Assembly: GCA_004794785.1 (NCBI GenBank)
Contig: SJOL01006435.1
Span: forward strand, 85,480-149,479
Direction: 5' to 3'
Origin: Opisthorchis felineus
Lineage: Eukaryota; Platyhelminthes; Trematoda; Opisthorchiida; Opisthorchiidae
Length of the DNA: 64,000 nt
This document shows, piece by piece, positions 1 through 10,759 of this stretch. The notes beneath the pieces are model-generated. The model was not told the origin of the DNA and ran no database searches. It worked only from the letters and a program-made list of their open reading frames with translations. The translations under genes were made by a program, and so were the position numbers. The number at the start of each line of letters is the position of its first letter. Position 1 is the first letter of the stretch.

Positions 1-275
1 GAATCTGGTTAACATCATCTTAATTTTTAGATGAGTGTATATCTCCAAACGGCAGACGTGCAGACGTGTTTCAAGAGTTATTCCTTTATGCGACTGGAGG
101 GCTTGTACTTACAGTCAGCGGTGGTTTTCTGCCATCTGACCATTCCTCCCTATCGGGCGATACGCGTCAGGCTATACTTGGGTTGCAACCCACAAAAAAT
201 TCAAAAACCGACAACCGTAGCAATAAAACTCATCAAACAAATCCGTCTACTTGTTACTTACTACTTGTTACTTAC

Positions 276-492
276 CTGTTTGTACCATCCGCACGCGATG
301 GACTCTGTGTCCAATAGAGCCGCAAGTATACCAAAAATACCAAATGCCAAGGCAAAATCGGCCATCCGACGACGCCGTTCCAGTAAGTGCCTCCTTCTTC
401 CCAGATGATATCCGATGCCTTTGGAGAAACGGTCTGTAGGTCTTCGGGCTTTCTTATTCTTCCGGAGATTGATTTCACGCCTTCCTGCACAG
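276..492 (-). CDS. SK (KCNN-type) Ca2+-activated K+ channel, exon with segment S1 (partial gene)
   Basis: The translated exon reads a basic stretch, then KGIGYHLGRRRHLLERRRRM, then the hydrophobic helix ADFALAFGIFGILAALLDTE. This is the conserved pre-S1 and S1 region of small-conductance calcium-activated potassium channels, which have GYxLGxRRxLFExRKRLxDYALIFGMFGI at this place. SK channels are tetrameric plasma-membrane K+ channels gated by calmodulin. The donor is CAG|GTAAGTAA at 275/276. Two acceptors fit, entering at 492 or 484; both keep the frame and the exon ends in phase 0. S2-S6, the pore and the calmodulin-binding domain must lie beyond base 1. A second frame is also open across the exon, but it lacks the family match. 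The family call rests on this exon alone. Confidence 0.8.
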
Positions 493-1280
493 CTGTCAAG
501 TGAAGCCATTTGGGGAAAGGTGACTTCTGGGGATCGTTTTGGCAGGGATGTTGGTGACTCTCCTTTGGGCGCTGAGAGTAACGACCAGTTATCCGTATCT
601 TGCCTTACAACTCCGTTGTATTTCCATCCAGGGGATGAGGTAGTCAGAGCAGGATTCAGGGTAGTATCATCCTTGAGACTGATTTAAAAAAAAATTGGTG
701 TTCGTGATTAACAGAATATTCGTACAATTCGAAGTAGGTTTGATTCAAAACCAGAGTAAAAACTTACGATTCTGTCGACCTTTCTACCATCTCGGAAGAA
801 AAGCCAAGTGAAGTGACAATGTGAGTGCATTATTTATCCCTTGATGGGGATCCTCCTGGAGAGCACTCACTTGGATTGGAAGTCGAGGGTCACTTATATT
901 CGAGAGGGGAATAAGTTGTCGCGGGTTGTGTTTGGCGGAACAAAGTGCCCATAAAACACATTTCGAGCTTTGCAATCAATCATCGTCAGCTCCGCTCCTG
1001 GTTGCCCCGCATCCACAGCGTTTGTCACAAACGGATAATTTGACGAATCAAACATAAAATGGGTGGCCCCGTCTAGTTTAATCTTAGGCGACCTCTCGTT
1101 GTCATCGCATTATTTCCTTACCCCGTTACTGTTAGTTTAATCCCGCCGACCTTCTACCGGTGGCCTTGTTCCACACCCTTCACTGGCCCACTCAACAGCC
1201 TCACGTTGTTCCATACATTTCCCAAAATACTTTTTATGACGACAGCGGTGAGCAGATTAACATCTCACAAACTCAATTAC

Positions 1281-1488
1281 TTTGCCGGAATGTCGTTTGT
1301 TTTCCAGACTTGTAGCCGATCCAGTGCATTGCCAAACATAGGTGTGTCATGACTGAGTATGCCAGGTTCAGCAAACTGTTCAAAGAGCAACTCGGAAACC
1401 CATTGATCTGAGTCTCGTGATTCAGTAAAAACTCCCAGCTTGCGAATCATATGTTCGGAGATGGATTTATGCTTTTTCTTGACCGACA
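1281..1488 (-). CDS. Candidate exon, probably upstream of the SK channel S1 exon
   Basis: A coding-like frame begins at acceptor GGCAG|TGTCGG and encodes a lysine-rich start (SVKKKHKSISEHMIRKLGVF) followed by an acidic stretch with a WVSELLFEQFAEPG segment. It can leave through a weak donor GCAAA|GTAATT in phase 2, which agrees with the entry of the S1 exon at 492. It would otherwise run into TAA at 1277-1279 and be a terminal exon of another gene. Its entry phase matches the donor at 1598/1599, giving an intron of about 110 nt. No domain is recognised. Assignment to the SK gene is an inference from strand, order and phase. Confidence 0.42.
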
Positions 1489-1598
1489 CTGCCGGCTGGA
1501 CAAATCGGCGATCACTTAGGAGGAGGGAACGAAGTAATATCCCATTGTATTTGGGAGACCACATGGGTAAGAACATGTCATTCTCTCAGACAACTCAC

Positions 1599-1669
1599 GC
1601 GCACTCATGCACTCTGCTATCTGCAGCAAGGTATCCGCTATCTTGTCATACTGGTTCGCGGACTGATAG
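1599..1669 (-). CDS. Candidate short exon upstream of the 1281-1488 exon
   Basis: About 22 residues including NQYDKIADTLLQIAECMSA, an amphipathic helix-like segment, end at a clear donor GCGC|GTGAGT in phase 1. Joining to the exon at 1488 creates a Leu codon at the junction and keeps the frame open. The acceptor is ambiguous: after TTTGTAAG at 1669 or after CTATCAG at 1662. The family is not recognised. It could belong to the SK gene N-terminus or to a separate small gene. Confidence 0.35.
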
Positions 1670-2804
1670 CTTACAAAGTAATTTACTACGATAGTGGATC
1701 TCACCATAGCTCTTATGCTTATGGTAAAACGTTTTTCGAATGGGCATCTAAAATTCAATTACGCGTGCTTTTCACTGAAGCCGTTCAAGCAGACTCCTGC
1801 TCATTGTCTGATATGAAGGTGTGGGATGTAAACCTCAGTTCCGGTTGCGCGTTGTGAAGCAGGAAATAGAAACGCTTTAAATTATATGGCTTATTGTTTC
1901 CAAGTCATCGGTTACTCTTGCACACAACTAAGATCGGAAACGAATTTTCGCGCTGCGCACCGTCGCTTGAATCACTATTTTTATGGTAACGTTGGAGCAC
2001 CGTGAAGGCGGTCAGTCGACATGGCTCACTATTTATCAACATGGAATCGTCAGCATCAGCTGTGTTTGTCACCGACTCATGATGTGATTACCCAAGGGGC
2101 GTCATGTGATCGGCGTTACCGAATACTTCGCGTGCGAGAAGTGTGCCCATCTCCGGTTGTCACTCACCTGGATTCGCAATCTAAAAGGTGCACCGGCCTA
2201 GTTGGTGTAAAACGGCACACCTAACTTCCGGTGCTTTGAATCACGGTATTAACGTAATTTGCTTAAATATGTGGGTAGATTCGCGCCTACAAAGTGGTGA
2301 TACGTAACATCAAGTTGAGTCTCAGTAGGATTAAACTGCAAAGGTCTAGTTTGACCCTTTCTAATCCGTTGTAGTTCTCATCGTCAACAGCGTTTAGTAT
2401 TTTCGCTTTGATCTTCTCGGTTTATTGCCTTACGAAATTTGCTTCCTATTTTTTTCCCGTTCCCGGACTCACTCATTTCATTTTTGCCAATTTGTTCAAA
2501 ACACGCGGATGGTCACGAAGAAAGCCGACTAATTGAGCAACGCAACGAATGACAGAGTGGTTCTCCAGTGGAACGAGTGGAACGAGAATGGTTCTGTCAT
2601 GCAGCAATTTTCCCTCAGACTATTCAACGTTCATTGGTTGGAACACGTTGAAAAGGCTTCTTCAAACAATTGTATTGTCATAAATATGTCTGACTTCGTT
2701 TCCTATTTTTGGTTGCTCCTCAACTTTACCATCATTCCTCGGATTGTTCGAATTTCGCACACGATTCGTCGAAAAGACTCCAATGTTGGAAAATTTCACT
2801 TTTA

Positions 2805-3347
2805 GTGGAGATTTCGTTCTGTAACTGAAGCTACTCTACGCTGAAAACCGAAGAAGCACTTTACAGCCCCGACATTCTCATTGGGAACCATTATCTGTGC
2901 GCATCTCACGGAGCTCCAGTAGGGAGCTTCGATTCCGCAAACCCCGGCTGGTAGTTTGAAAAGTCAACCGGTCTGCCACGAGTGGATGATCAGAAGTGTG
3001 ATTGACTCTCGCTTAGAGAGGATATAGCGCCAGTTATCCATTCATCACCACTGTTCATTCGGGGAGTCGGTCCACCAGTGACCACCTGATTTGGTCAACC
3101 CCTGATCACGTGATTGAAGCAGTACTGTGTCCTCTCTAAGGGAGAGTTAAACATACTGCTCATCAGCCGCTCATGGCCAAACAGTTAAGTGCTCAAACCA
3201 CTAACAGGGAGGTCGCGTGTATGAAACGTCCCGGAATTTCGTGAGGTGCGCACTACCGATGATTCCCAACAAAAAATGGCACAGTTGTGCAGAGCCTCTC
3301 CATTTTTCAGCATAGATTGGTTTCACTGACAGCATAAAATCTCCGTT
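2805..3347. repeat. Fold-back repeat family, copy A (two inverted arms)
   Basis: The left arm (about 2805-2960) contains GGAGATTT near its edge, then CTACGCTGAAAA, then ATTCTCATTGGGAACCATTA, then GCATCTCACG. The right arm (about 3180-3347) contains the same landmarks in reverse complement: AAATCTCC at the edge, TTTTTCAGCATAGATTGG, GATGATTCCCAAC and CGTGAGGTGCGCACTACC. Inside lies a second, smaller inverted pair, TCGCTTAGAGAGGATA against TCCTCTCTAAGGGAGAG. There is no open frame. The same arms recur at 10.3, 28.6 and 56.6 kb, which makes this a dispersed non-autonomous fold-back element rather than a chance palindrome. Confidence 0.62.
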
Positions 3348-4000
3348 GGATATCCCGAAATTCCGTCACACTAACAACATATTCCTACTTAATCTAACCT
3401 TCTCCAATTCACCAATCCCCTGTCTCATTTCCTGGCTTCATACACACTGCCTCACTCATGACTTTCCAAGTTTTCTACCTGCTTATCAAATATAGTTATG
3501 CTTTATCTTAGTTTCACGTATCGCTAACTTTTAACATTATAAACCTCTGACCATTCCCTGAAATATTTCTGTCTCAATGCAGTAGTGAGTGAGAACAATG
3601 CCGATATGCGTTCGCGTTTTCGTTGTAGCTTGCTTGTGAGTTCGTGTACTTTACATGGGGTGAAATGGACTCAGAGACAGAGTTGCTCCAGAAATTGATC
3701 CAGCAAGCGAAATATAGCATCTTTTCCTGGATGAAGGTCAATGCTCTGAAACTTTTCATAGTATTGGGGCACCGAAATTGGTGCAAGTATATTTAAACTA
3801 AGATGATGCGCTAAAGTATTCTCATGAATCGCTCGGAATTAACCGAAAAAGCGCCCAGCAGGTTGCAGCCTACCGCACAATCGAGGCCTTCTGTAACATG
3901 TCCGGCAAACCAAGTGCGCACTGCTGCAGAATAGCAAGTTTCACTGTTCATACGTGATTATTGAGGTTTGCTAATCGTAAGCCATGACGACTGTACTTAC

Positions 4001-4073
4001 ATGCTTGTCTCACATCTGAGCTGATCAAAGTAGAAATCCTTATATGGCCAATCATATGAATTGATGATAATCT
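4001..4073 (-). CDS. Candidate small exon, unknown product
   Basis: A pyrimidine-rich acceptor (TTCCTCTCCCATTAG) is followed by 73 nt and a consensus donor GTAAGTAC. One frame reads NSYDWPYKDFYFDQLRCETS, which looks like protein. A second frame is also open. The exit phase (2) could join the exon entering at 1669. The entry phase does not match the candidate exon at 7.3 kb, so either an exon is missing or this one is spurious. Confidence 0.25.
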
Positions 4074-5849
4074 CTAATGGGAGAGGAACTCAAGACCAGT
4101 GCTTCTGTCTATTGATTTGAAGTATCGTGGATGGTCCAATAAGCGTACCAGGTGGACGGTCAGACGTCCGCATACTCAGTACACACATTCACGATTATCC
4201 CAAACATTTGTTATCTTCAAATTGCACCTACAGCTCTCGCAGAATCTCATCAAAGCTGCTAAGTCAAGCAGTGGACCGACCTGGAACGACTCGCAAATGT
4301 CTCTTCGCTACACGAAGAAATATCACCAGTGTGTGGTTGGCTGAAACCCACCCGAACAAATGACGCGCGGGTAAAATTGTCTGAGCTAACACAATTTCTT
4401 ACCATTGTATCTAGCCGTCTGCCCTCGTGATAGTCAATAAAATTCAGCGTTAATTGCTATAGCCCCACGTCTTTTCGAGCACTCCAGTCACTCTGACAAC
4501 CCAATAAATGTATTTAAACAGTGATAACCCGAAGAGCCAATTGATAAGCTAACCACGGATTGAATTTCTCGTAAGTCTGTCTGTCAGCCTGAGGGGTATT
4601 TTGTCACCAAGACTTTCAATTGAAAAGAGTGATGATAAATCGCTTTATTTAGATGCATTCGCACCAGAGTTTCTCAGTAACAAATTTTGATAAACTTGCT
4701 ATTTGGTGCCTTGACTTGCCTATGGTTTTTGTGCCAGTCAGTTAAGGAAGCTCTTAACAACAATCAAGGACACCTTCTATCAGGGTAAGTTTGTAACTCA
4801 CACGTAGATACAACCTTCAATTATATTATCTACTCAAATCAGCACCGTTCAAACTGGCACGGAATCATTTTGAATTGTGGCCAATTTGTTAAACCCAAAT
4901 CAGTTGAACCCATGGGAATTTGGCCTGGTTCCAAACAATAATTGGAAACAAGACCTGCCTTCAAACACACAACAAAAACTCTGGACATCCAACTTTGAGT
5001 GGTCCCGGCACGACCTTCACGTGTGGTATAACAGACTCGACAGCAATGACAACCTGGATCATCCGTTACCCGTCCGATTTACTGGGTGTGTTTTTGAGGT
5101 TTAGCGTGTCTTGAGAAGAAGATAGATAAACCGTAGATGTGAAGTTCTGTTTACCTGCCTAATTAATGGCAAAGTTGGATAGAAGGGTCTTACACTAGTG
5201 CACTTGGTATGTTCATTGGGTAAGGCGTGACTTTTTCGCTGGAAGATGATTGATTTGTCTCAGTTTTTGTTTGCTTGTTCGTTTGAAACTGTATACGTGG
5301 CTGTTCATCCGGAATTCATTCTGTCTGATTAGAACCTAGCTAGGTCTCGTAATGAGGGGATGGGAAATGATGTATGCTTCAGCTGGAAAAAACACTGAAG
5401 CCAGGTTGTTGACTCTTTTGAATAATGGCAGCTGGATGACTTTATTTTACCCTGAACAGGGTGCTAACAACCTCACTGGCTTTGGGCTATGCTCGACTTT
5501 TGAATGAAGCTAAAGATTCATAGTTTCTAGTCCAATGGAAATGTGTGTTCTTTGTGTGAGTTCTTCATACCAAGAGGCCAATAGTCTGTGGAAGGGTGTT
5601 GCACAGAATCTTCCAGCCACTGGTGACTGACGTGGTGACTAGTGACCTGGTGACTGGCGCAGCCAGTTTAATGGCCAGTTCCTGTGGCCACGCCCAGTCA
5701 GAGCACAGCGTACCATACGGTCCTGTTATTATTCGTATAGGTCCTCACGATACACGTGCATATTGAGCACATACTCTACGAAAATCACTTTGCCCTAGGT
5801 GAAATCGGTTTACGAGGTGGCTTCAGAACGTCAGGCGTTTTTTGATTGG

Positions 5850-6690
5850 CTGTTACGCTGTTGCAAAGCATGGTACAGTTTCTTTGGTGTTTCGACAGTT
5901 TATTGTTGGAACCACTGGAAATTATGGAGGATTTTGCGTACCTCTGTAGTTGTATTAGTTCTGGCAGTGATGTGTCTGATGAAGTCAGTGCACGAACCTC
6001 AAAGGTCCGACTCACGTCGGCCGTGAGTACCAGGCTACATTAAGCGCTATATTGTTGTCAGACACGGACTCTTCGAATAGATGCTGTAACGCGTTTTCCG
6101 TTTTTCGATCACTGGTGCCTCAGAAGCGTTGCTGGTGTCGAATGGCGTCAACAAACTCGTAACGAGGTAATTAGATAACGGGTATTTCGTTGTGCGGTGT
6201 ATAGTTCAGTCGCGGAAAACATCCAGCACAACCATCAAGGCTTGGCCACGTGTTACGAATGCCGAAACATCGTCTAGCGAGACGAATGTTGTTCTCCGTG
6301 CCTCCTTCATAATGGCGAAAACGCGAGGTGGACAACGTATGACTTGGAGGAAGGGTACGAAAGAGATTAAGAAGAGCTTAGATGTTGTTGGTGTGGTCCA
6401 CCTTCCAGGGTAAGGTCCACCTGAACCCCTGAGCTTGACCGGAGACAACTCAAGAGATGACGGCTGTTCCATGTCAGTGGCGTTTGCGCCATCATTTTCA
6501 TTCCAGCTTGTCTGGTTGACAGCCAGCTATGTGGACACCTCAGAATGCTTGCGACACACCAGCACCAGGCCCCTCACTCACCGATTCTTTTCTGTTCTCT
6601 ACAACTAAATAAACCTTGCAGATGTACGGAAGTGGAGCGTCAGTGTCAACACTGATGTTGATGACGATGATGACTCTGCAACCCCTGTAG
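5850..6690 (+). mobile_element. RTE-type non-LTR retrotransposon, degraded 3' end
   Basis: Conceptual translation with several frameshifts and stops gives the C-terminal landmarks of an RTE/BovB-like reverse transcriptase: FAYLCSCISSGSDVSDEVSAR near 5930-6010 (compare YLGSCIS..G....E...R), a CLRSVAGVEWRQ segment near 6110-6150, RLGHVLRMPKHRL with RRMLFS near 6240-6290, and RGGQRMTWRKG near 6325-6355. A 3' untranslated tail follows, with ATAAA at 6608-6612 and a TGATGATGAC-like simple tail near 6655-6675. The full element would encode an endonuclease and RT of roughly 1000 residues; only about the last quarter remains. It is 5'-truncated, as is usual for target-primed integrations, and is certainly inactive. 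A second copy of the same tail lies at 62.7-63.1 kb. Confidence 0.78.
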
Positions 6691-7268
6691 CTACAATTGT
6701 TTCATTTCTAGGACGACTGTGTTTCTAATAACTGCTTTGTAATATGCACACCTAGGTACAGAGACTATCAACAACTGCTCGTAGAATTCCAACTTAAACG
6801 GGTTATTTTTACCATTCTACGGTTTTTCAATCACTAGCGTCTCCGTCTCTGAGGGAGTCTCTCCGATTCACTGTCTCCTACGTTTCTGCATTGCTCAAAT
6901 TGGATGCTTCCGAGAACTTGGTAGAAGGTGACATAAAACCATTTACGAGTGAATACTTGGAACAGTTCACCAGAACATAAAAATGAGAACATCGCTGGAT
7001 ACCGACTTTCCACTTGCTTTCACCAGTCGCGGACGCAGGACGTGAGAAAGGCGTTCAATACCAAGCAGTGATAAAAACGATACGTTGCTTTCCATGTCTT
7101 CCAGGGGCAAGTTCACTTTTAGTTTAAACACCGGTTTCTGGTCAGTATCTCTTGCCCGCCAAAAACCTAGTGTTGGTCAGTATGATCCAATCAAAAGCTA
7201 TCAGTATCGGGTTCGAAATGCAAAATATGAACGAGAATAAACCTAAGGGGTACACAGATTCCAGTTAC

Positions 7269-7388
7269 TTGTCCCACAGTCCGTGAACTTTGGGTCCGTG
7301 ATGTCGAGATGTATGGTTGTTTCCGGCTGTTCTGTAACATGGTTTTTGGAAATTCTTTGTTGCGACTTGTGGGGAATTTGAGTCCTCC
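7269..7388 (-). CDS. Candidate exon in the minus-strand low-complexity N-terminal series
   Basis: After acceptor ACTGGCAG an open frame of 39 codons rich in Asn, His, Gln and Lys ends at donor GACAA|GTAACT. Entry with one base matches the phase-2 exit of the strong exon at 8239, so the two could be spliced in frame. Two other frames are also open through much of it and the donor is not optimal. The call therefore depends mainly on phase agreement. Confidence 0.27.
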
Positions 7389-8238
7389 CTGCCAGTATGT
7401 ATGTCACCGTAACTGCGGATGATACGCGTAACATGCAGATTGAATGAACTCGGTCAACTTGCCAGCAGTATGATTTTCTTTGTGGTTGGCGGGAGCCTTA
7501 AGCATGCTTCAGGGTAGCTTTCTTGCCAGAGGCAACTATGCACAGCACAATCGACCATGTGGATTCAAAGTTCATCGAGCTCTTGACATCTGATTGCAAC
7601 AGGTAATCTGTACGATCCGTAGTGCCCTTTCCAGGTCTTATCGCGCAATTAGAACCCATGATTGATGACAGTTGGTAAGGCCATACCGACCAACACTAAC
7701 TAGACAGCCGACCTCATATGCGCCGAAAATAATGATTGGAAACTCACCTCTAACCTAGAACGGATTCATGTAAAACAACCTAGTTTTTCTTACTGTTTGA
7801 TGCCTGTCCCGTAAATATTGCATGCTTCGCATCCGCGACTGATAAAAACAAGCCAACTGTTATTCCGCAACTAATGTCTTCTTGCTATGGTAACGAAATT
7901 GATAAATGTACACTTTACACGTTTGGATGGGATAGTTTCACACTTGGCTCGATGAAGTATTCAATATGATTTTAGAGAAGGCAAACAGATCGGCTTTTCA
8001 AACACTAAAGGCGTGATTCTGAGGAATCTAACAATAAACTGACCAGGTTGATTCAGATCCACCTCACTTTAAGTCCCCTTATTTTGTTCCTGGACTACAC
8101 TCATGGAGTTTGGAAATTTTTCCAACTAACTGAACGGTGTGACCTCAACCAAGGACCAACTGCACCGGTCGCTGCCTCACCGCAAAGCGTTGGCCCCAGT
8201 GGATGATGAAATTCACAAGACATCATTAAACCACTCAC

Positions 8239-8543
8239 CTGTTCCCACTCCCCATGCGCGATTTCGGCTCCACAATATGAATTCGGCTGTCTGTGTAGGG
8301 CAGTGTGTGACGACTCATGAGGATCATGGACACACGACGTATTCTCGAGTCTAGTGGAAGTTCTTCACCAGGGGTAGATCTTCGTTTGGCCAGTGGTGCC
8401 AACCTCGCAGGGACAGACAATAAAATTTCCTTGGCGGAGTCAGTCGATCTTGTTTTGAGGATCGGGTGTGGGTTCTCAATCAGTGCAGGGGTGATTGGGT
8501 TCAACTCGAAGGAAGTTGCCGCAAGACCTTGTTGGAATTGATT
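8239..8543 (-). CDS. Internal exon, low-complexity protein segment (possible SK channel N-terminus)
   Basis: A very strong acceptor (GTTTTTTGTCATTTTAG) opens a 101-codon frame that ends at a consensus donor GGAACAG|GTGAGTGG. The peptide starts NQFQQGLAATSFELNP and contains EILLSVPARLAPLAKRRSTP and a tail with SRIHIVEPKSRMGSGN. It is rich in Pro, Ser and Arg with no transmembrane segment, typical of a disordered cytosolic region. It enters in phase 0, as the exon ending at 16711 requires, and leaves in phase 2. I infer that it belongs to the SK channel gene from strand, order and phases; no homology shows this directly. Confidence 0.55.
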
Positions 8544-8559
8544 CTAAAATGACAAAAAA

Positions 8560-10300
8560 CGTTGCGGGTTGGATCGATCAGGTGCGGTTGCCATCAAAAT
8601 CGAATTGGAAATTTCACGAACAAAGGATAAACATAATTTTTTGCTCCAAAAGCATCAGTTTCCAATGCACAAACAGATTAGGCGGATACAACTAACAAAT
8701 AACGCCAGTTTTTTATTTGACATCAAGGGAGGAGGGCTTACATGACTTCAAGCTGAAGGAAACAAAGCTCCAAGAGGCCCTTTTTGCACCTTTCTGAACT
8801 GATGAAATATCACACTTTCTTATAAGTTGTCGTCTTTGATGGGATCTTTTTGTTGTGATTCTTTTTCACTGTTGATGGCGTGCCAAAACATCGGATAGGG
8901 ACTTCAACTGTGACCTTGAAGATTTCTAACCAGAGGAGAAACAATCACGTAAGGAGACTAGTTGTGGTGGGCTGCCGAAGAATTTTTGTATTATGAAGTA
9001 TTTTTTGAGGAGGCTGACAACGAAGAGATATGTGGTTAGTCTATGACTTCGACCGGGCCATCCACAGGAGACGGGCATAAACTAAGACAAATGACCTAGA
9101 AAAGGGACATCTCCATCTAATGCCCAGATGTAGCCAAATTGAATGAGGAATGGAAGCAGAAATTGCGTGCTGAAGAACACGAAATCAGAGGTGAGAAAAA
9201 TCGATAAACTGGATACGATACGAATAAGCGGTGTGAAAGCTAAGTCTTCACACCTTCCCTGAAGATGGAGGGGTGTGAAAAGGTGGAGGTGTAAAATACT
9301 GCCGTCAACGTCAGTGAAAGAAATAAGGATGGGAAGGTGGTTATTTACTTGCAAACCGCAGAAAAGGCAATCAGAACCAATGGAAAGTCTCTGAACTATA
9401 AAAAAAAACAAGTACTTTGGAGACTTCCTTTATCTTAAGAGTTTTCCCTCCATAACCCCCATCCAAGTCCTCTCCACTACGCCACATCTGACACCCTCTT
9501 TAAACACCCTTAAAACTGAGATACGACAGAAATTTTAGGACAGAACGGCTAGATGGTTGCATCTTTACAACGCCACTCCATTCCTGTTTTGCTAAAGCTA
9601 CCATGGCTCCCAAACATCTGGCTAGAAATCAGGGGTAGTCTGGTGACCAACTGGATCAGTGGCCAAATTGCGAGTTAACATGTGATTCGTGCAGCTGACC
9701 TTGTCTGTCTAAGTGAAAGGAATCGTACACCATATACGTCCACATAAAATAACTTGTCTACTCTGTTCACCTCAACTTGTCTCCATGTATGCGCTCGCGT
9801 AATTAAATGAGAACATAGAATAGAAAGCCTTCTTTCCAGGTCAAAATGGAGGCTCCCTTGGGTGCTGAGTAAATGCCTTTTTTTCTAGAGGCTTCTAAGT
9901 AAATTCATGTGTACTATGATACACCTTCCTCAGTTTGCTGTTCTTCACGGCAAGTCCAGACATAGAGCTCGTCATCTAGGACGGGACCCACTTTGTTTAA
10001 TGCCTGTGAAAGTTTCGTGGTCAAGTGCGTCCAGATTTTCTCCCAGATAGTTGTAGGTTTGGTCACTTGAAAATCCCCGACGCGTTGGCGCGAATGCCGT
10101 CTGAAGAGGATTTTGTACCGATTTTGTACCAATCATTAAAGCAAAGCAAGTACTTTTTTCAGAATATATATAGGAACTATATAGGAACTATACTGCGGTT
10201 GACACACGCCACCTAAAGAGGCTATAAGATTTGTCGGGTCTTAAAACAGGTGGGGAAAATCGACGATGAGGAATTTCGTTGGTGGTTTTGGGAGATTTGG
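8560..10300. other. Non-coding stretch without a supported feature
   Basis: Only short, poorly supported frames are present. A minus-strand frame at 9082-9411 is hydrophobic because its complement is A-rich. No repeat shared with the rest of the window was seen. It is probably intron of the minus-strand gene. Confidence 0.4.
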
Positions 10301-10310
10301 GAAGTTTCAG

Positions 10311-10756
10311 TTGAGATTTCCTCCTGTCGGTGAAGCCAGTCTATGCTGAAAAGCCGAGAAACACTGTACATTTGTTTCGTCAGCAGCGCGCAACTCACGA
10401 GACTCAGACAGCTTCGAGTCCGCGACCTTCTGGCTTGTGGTAGAACACTTAACCTTTCGGATACCGGCGGCTGGTCAACAAATGACTAATCTGCATGCAG
10501 ACAGGGTATAGTTCCATTCATCCTTCAATCAAGGTATCCACATCACGTGGTCAGAGTTGTTAACTGGCTCCACGTGTGACGATTTCTCAGGCGGAAGGTT
10601 CACACGTCACATGAAATATTATTCCTTCTGGCTTGTAGACTGCCCCATTTCGAAGCCTGTTTTAATTCCGTGATATACACACCGCTGATGATTCCCAGTA
10701 GGGATGGAACGACTTTCCAGCATGACTTGCCGTCAATTACAGGACGGAATCTCCAT
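10311..10756. repeat. Fold-back repeat family, copy B (two inverted arms)
   Basis: The left arm begins TTGAGATTTC and carries GTCGGTGAAGCCAGTC, then TATGCTGAAAAGCCGAG. The right arm ends GGAATCTCC at about 10754 and in reverse complement reads GGAGATTCCGTCCTG, TCATGCTGGAAA, TGGGAATCATCAGCGG and ATATCACGG, the same landmarks as copy A. The centre holds an imperfect CCACATCACGTGG-like palindrome near 10537-10550. It is non-coding. Divergence between the arms suggests an old insertion. Confidence 0.58.
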
Positions 10757-10759
10757 TGT

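Noticed and set aside
5785..6015. 76-codon minus-strand frame with protein-like composition
   Set aside because: It lies antisense to the RTE reverse transcriptase remnant, which explains the open frame.
9082..9411. 109-codon hydrophobic frame on the minus strand
   Set aside because: It has no splice sites or start context, and its hydrophobicity follows from purine-rich sequence on the other strand.
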